Shown here: in pieces, positions 43,875 through 44,088 of the stretch
Layout: each line of letters starts with the position of its first letter
Position numbering within the stretch: the first letter of the stretch is position 1
Source of the DNA: Chromatiales bacterium
GTDB taxonomy: Bacteria > Pseudomonadota > Gammaproteobacteria > Chromatiales > Chromatiaceae
DNA: 44,088 nucleotides
Assembly (NCBI GenBank): GCA_030145425.1
Contig: JAQYVO010000269.1
Span: 1 to 44,088 of the forward strand
Direction of reading: 5' to 3'
Made by a program: the position numbers and the translations under genes
The notes under the pieces: generated by a model
The model's database searches: none
Told to the model about the DNA's origin: nothing
What the model saw: the letters and a program-made list of their open reading frames with translations, nothing else

Positions 43875-44088
43875 GTGGTGATCTATCCCCTTGATATGAG
43901 GAATAGTTCTCAGAAAACCGGTGCCGGCAGCGCTGCTCGATGTCGGCAAAACGGCCGTCGCGATTCTCCCCGCCCAGCTGAATGAATCTTTCCGATTCGC
44001 TCAATATTGCTCGGTAAAGGAAACCACAAAGACGGCGGGCCCGGGTGCCTGCCCATGCATCGGGCAACAAAGGCACCGGCAGATCGGG
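43870..44088 (-). CDS. paaX: PaaX-like transcriptional repressor, C-terminal part only
   Basis: 72 residues are visible; the gene enters from the right edge. PDLPVPLLPDAWAGTRARRL followed by CGFLYRAILSESERFIQLGG is the C-terminal PaaX signature (leucine-proline pair, then Leu-Leu-Pro-x-x-Trp-x-Gly and a helix). PaaX represses paa genes and is released by phenylacetyl-CoA. Its reading frame ends inside the 74-bp repeat, so the last residues may be repeat-derived. It is convergent with the reductase gene. Only the tail can be judged. Confidence 0.7.
   Translation of the reverse strand, partial: PDLPVPLLPDAWAGTRARRLCGFLYRAILSESERFIQLGGENRDGRFADIEQRCRHRFSENYSSYQGDRSPL

Overview
The window reads as chromosomal DNA of a gammaproteobacterium with moderately high GC. 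Support comes from the KefF/KefC pair, Uup, the TrhP (YegQ) peptidase-family protein, NAD-malic enzyme, and Paa proteins that closely follow the enterobacterial versions I remember. A sulfur-oxidising or purple-sulfur relative is plausible from the style of the short dispersed repeats, but I cannot prove it. I saw no rRNA, tRNA, CRISPR array or phage module.

Layout. 1-5.8 kb is an envelope/lipid block: a phospholipase D family lipoprotein (cut by the left edge), a DUF3313 exported protein, and two tandem alpha/beta hydrolases. 5.9-10.4 kb is a tightly spaced minus-strand run: hypothetical protein, TauE/SafE exporter, isocitrate-lyase/PEP-mutase family enzyme, class I glutamine amidotransferase, DUF2189 membrane protein. 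An AEC transporter and a GGDEF diguanylate cyclase follow. 12.5-15.1 kb is a KefC-type cation/proton antiporter with its KefF-type oxidoreductase. Divergent from it, 15.2-20.0 kb is a SUF iron-sulfur assembly operon: small membrane protein, sufB, sufC, sufD, sufT, sufE. It is preceded by an excellent IscR type-1-like operator. 20-23.1 kb is a mixed region with an Hsp20 remnant, small proteins, DUF2461, a CBS-domain protein and a 270-bp element with terminal inverted repeats. 23.1-35.3 kb is housekeeping: Crp/Fnr regulator, TrpB2, Uup, DEDDh exonuclease, Na/Pi cotransporter, TrhP, a nuclease-like protein, Nudix hydrolase and malic enzyme.

35.4-44.1 kb is the most interesting part, an aerobic phenylacetyl-CoA-type catabolic island. 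PaaJ/PcaF thiolase, PaaH and PaaG lie on the minus strand; PaaZ lies divergently on the plus strand; the C-terminus of a PaaX-like repressor enters at the right edge. Where one would expect the multisubunit PaaABCDE epoxidase, the PaaZ strand instead carries a single R2-type diiron protein and a ferredoxin-FAD-NAD reductase. I propose that these two genes form a two-component oxygenase feeding PaaG/PaaZ. Two 74-bp repeats in opposite orientation flank the PaaH-to-reductase segment, and one of them supplies the stop codon of the PaaX-like gene.

Functional assignments rest on motifs and remembered family sequences; no database search was run.
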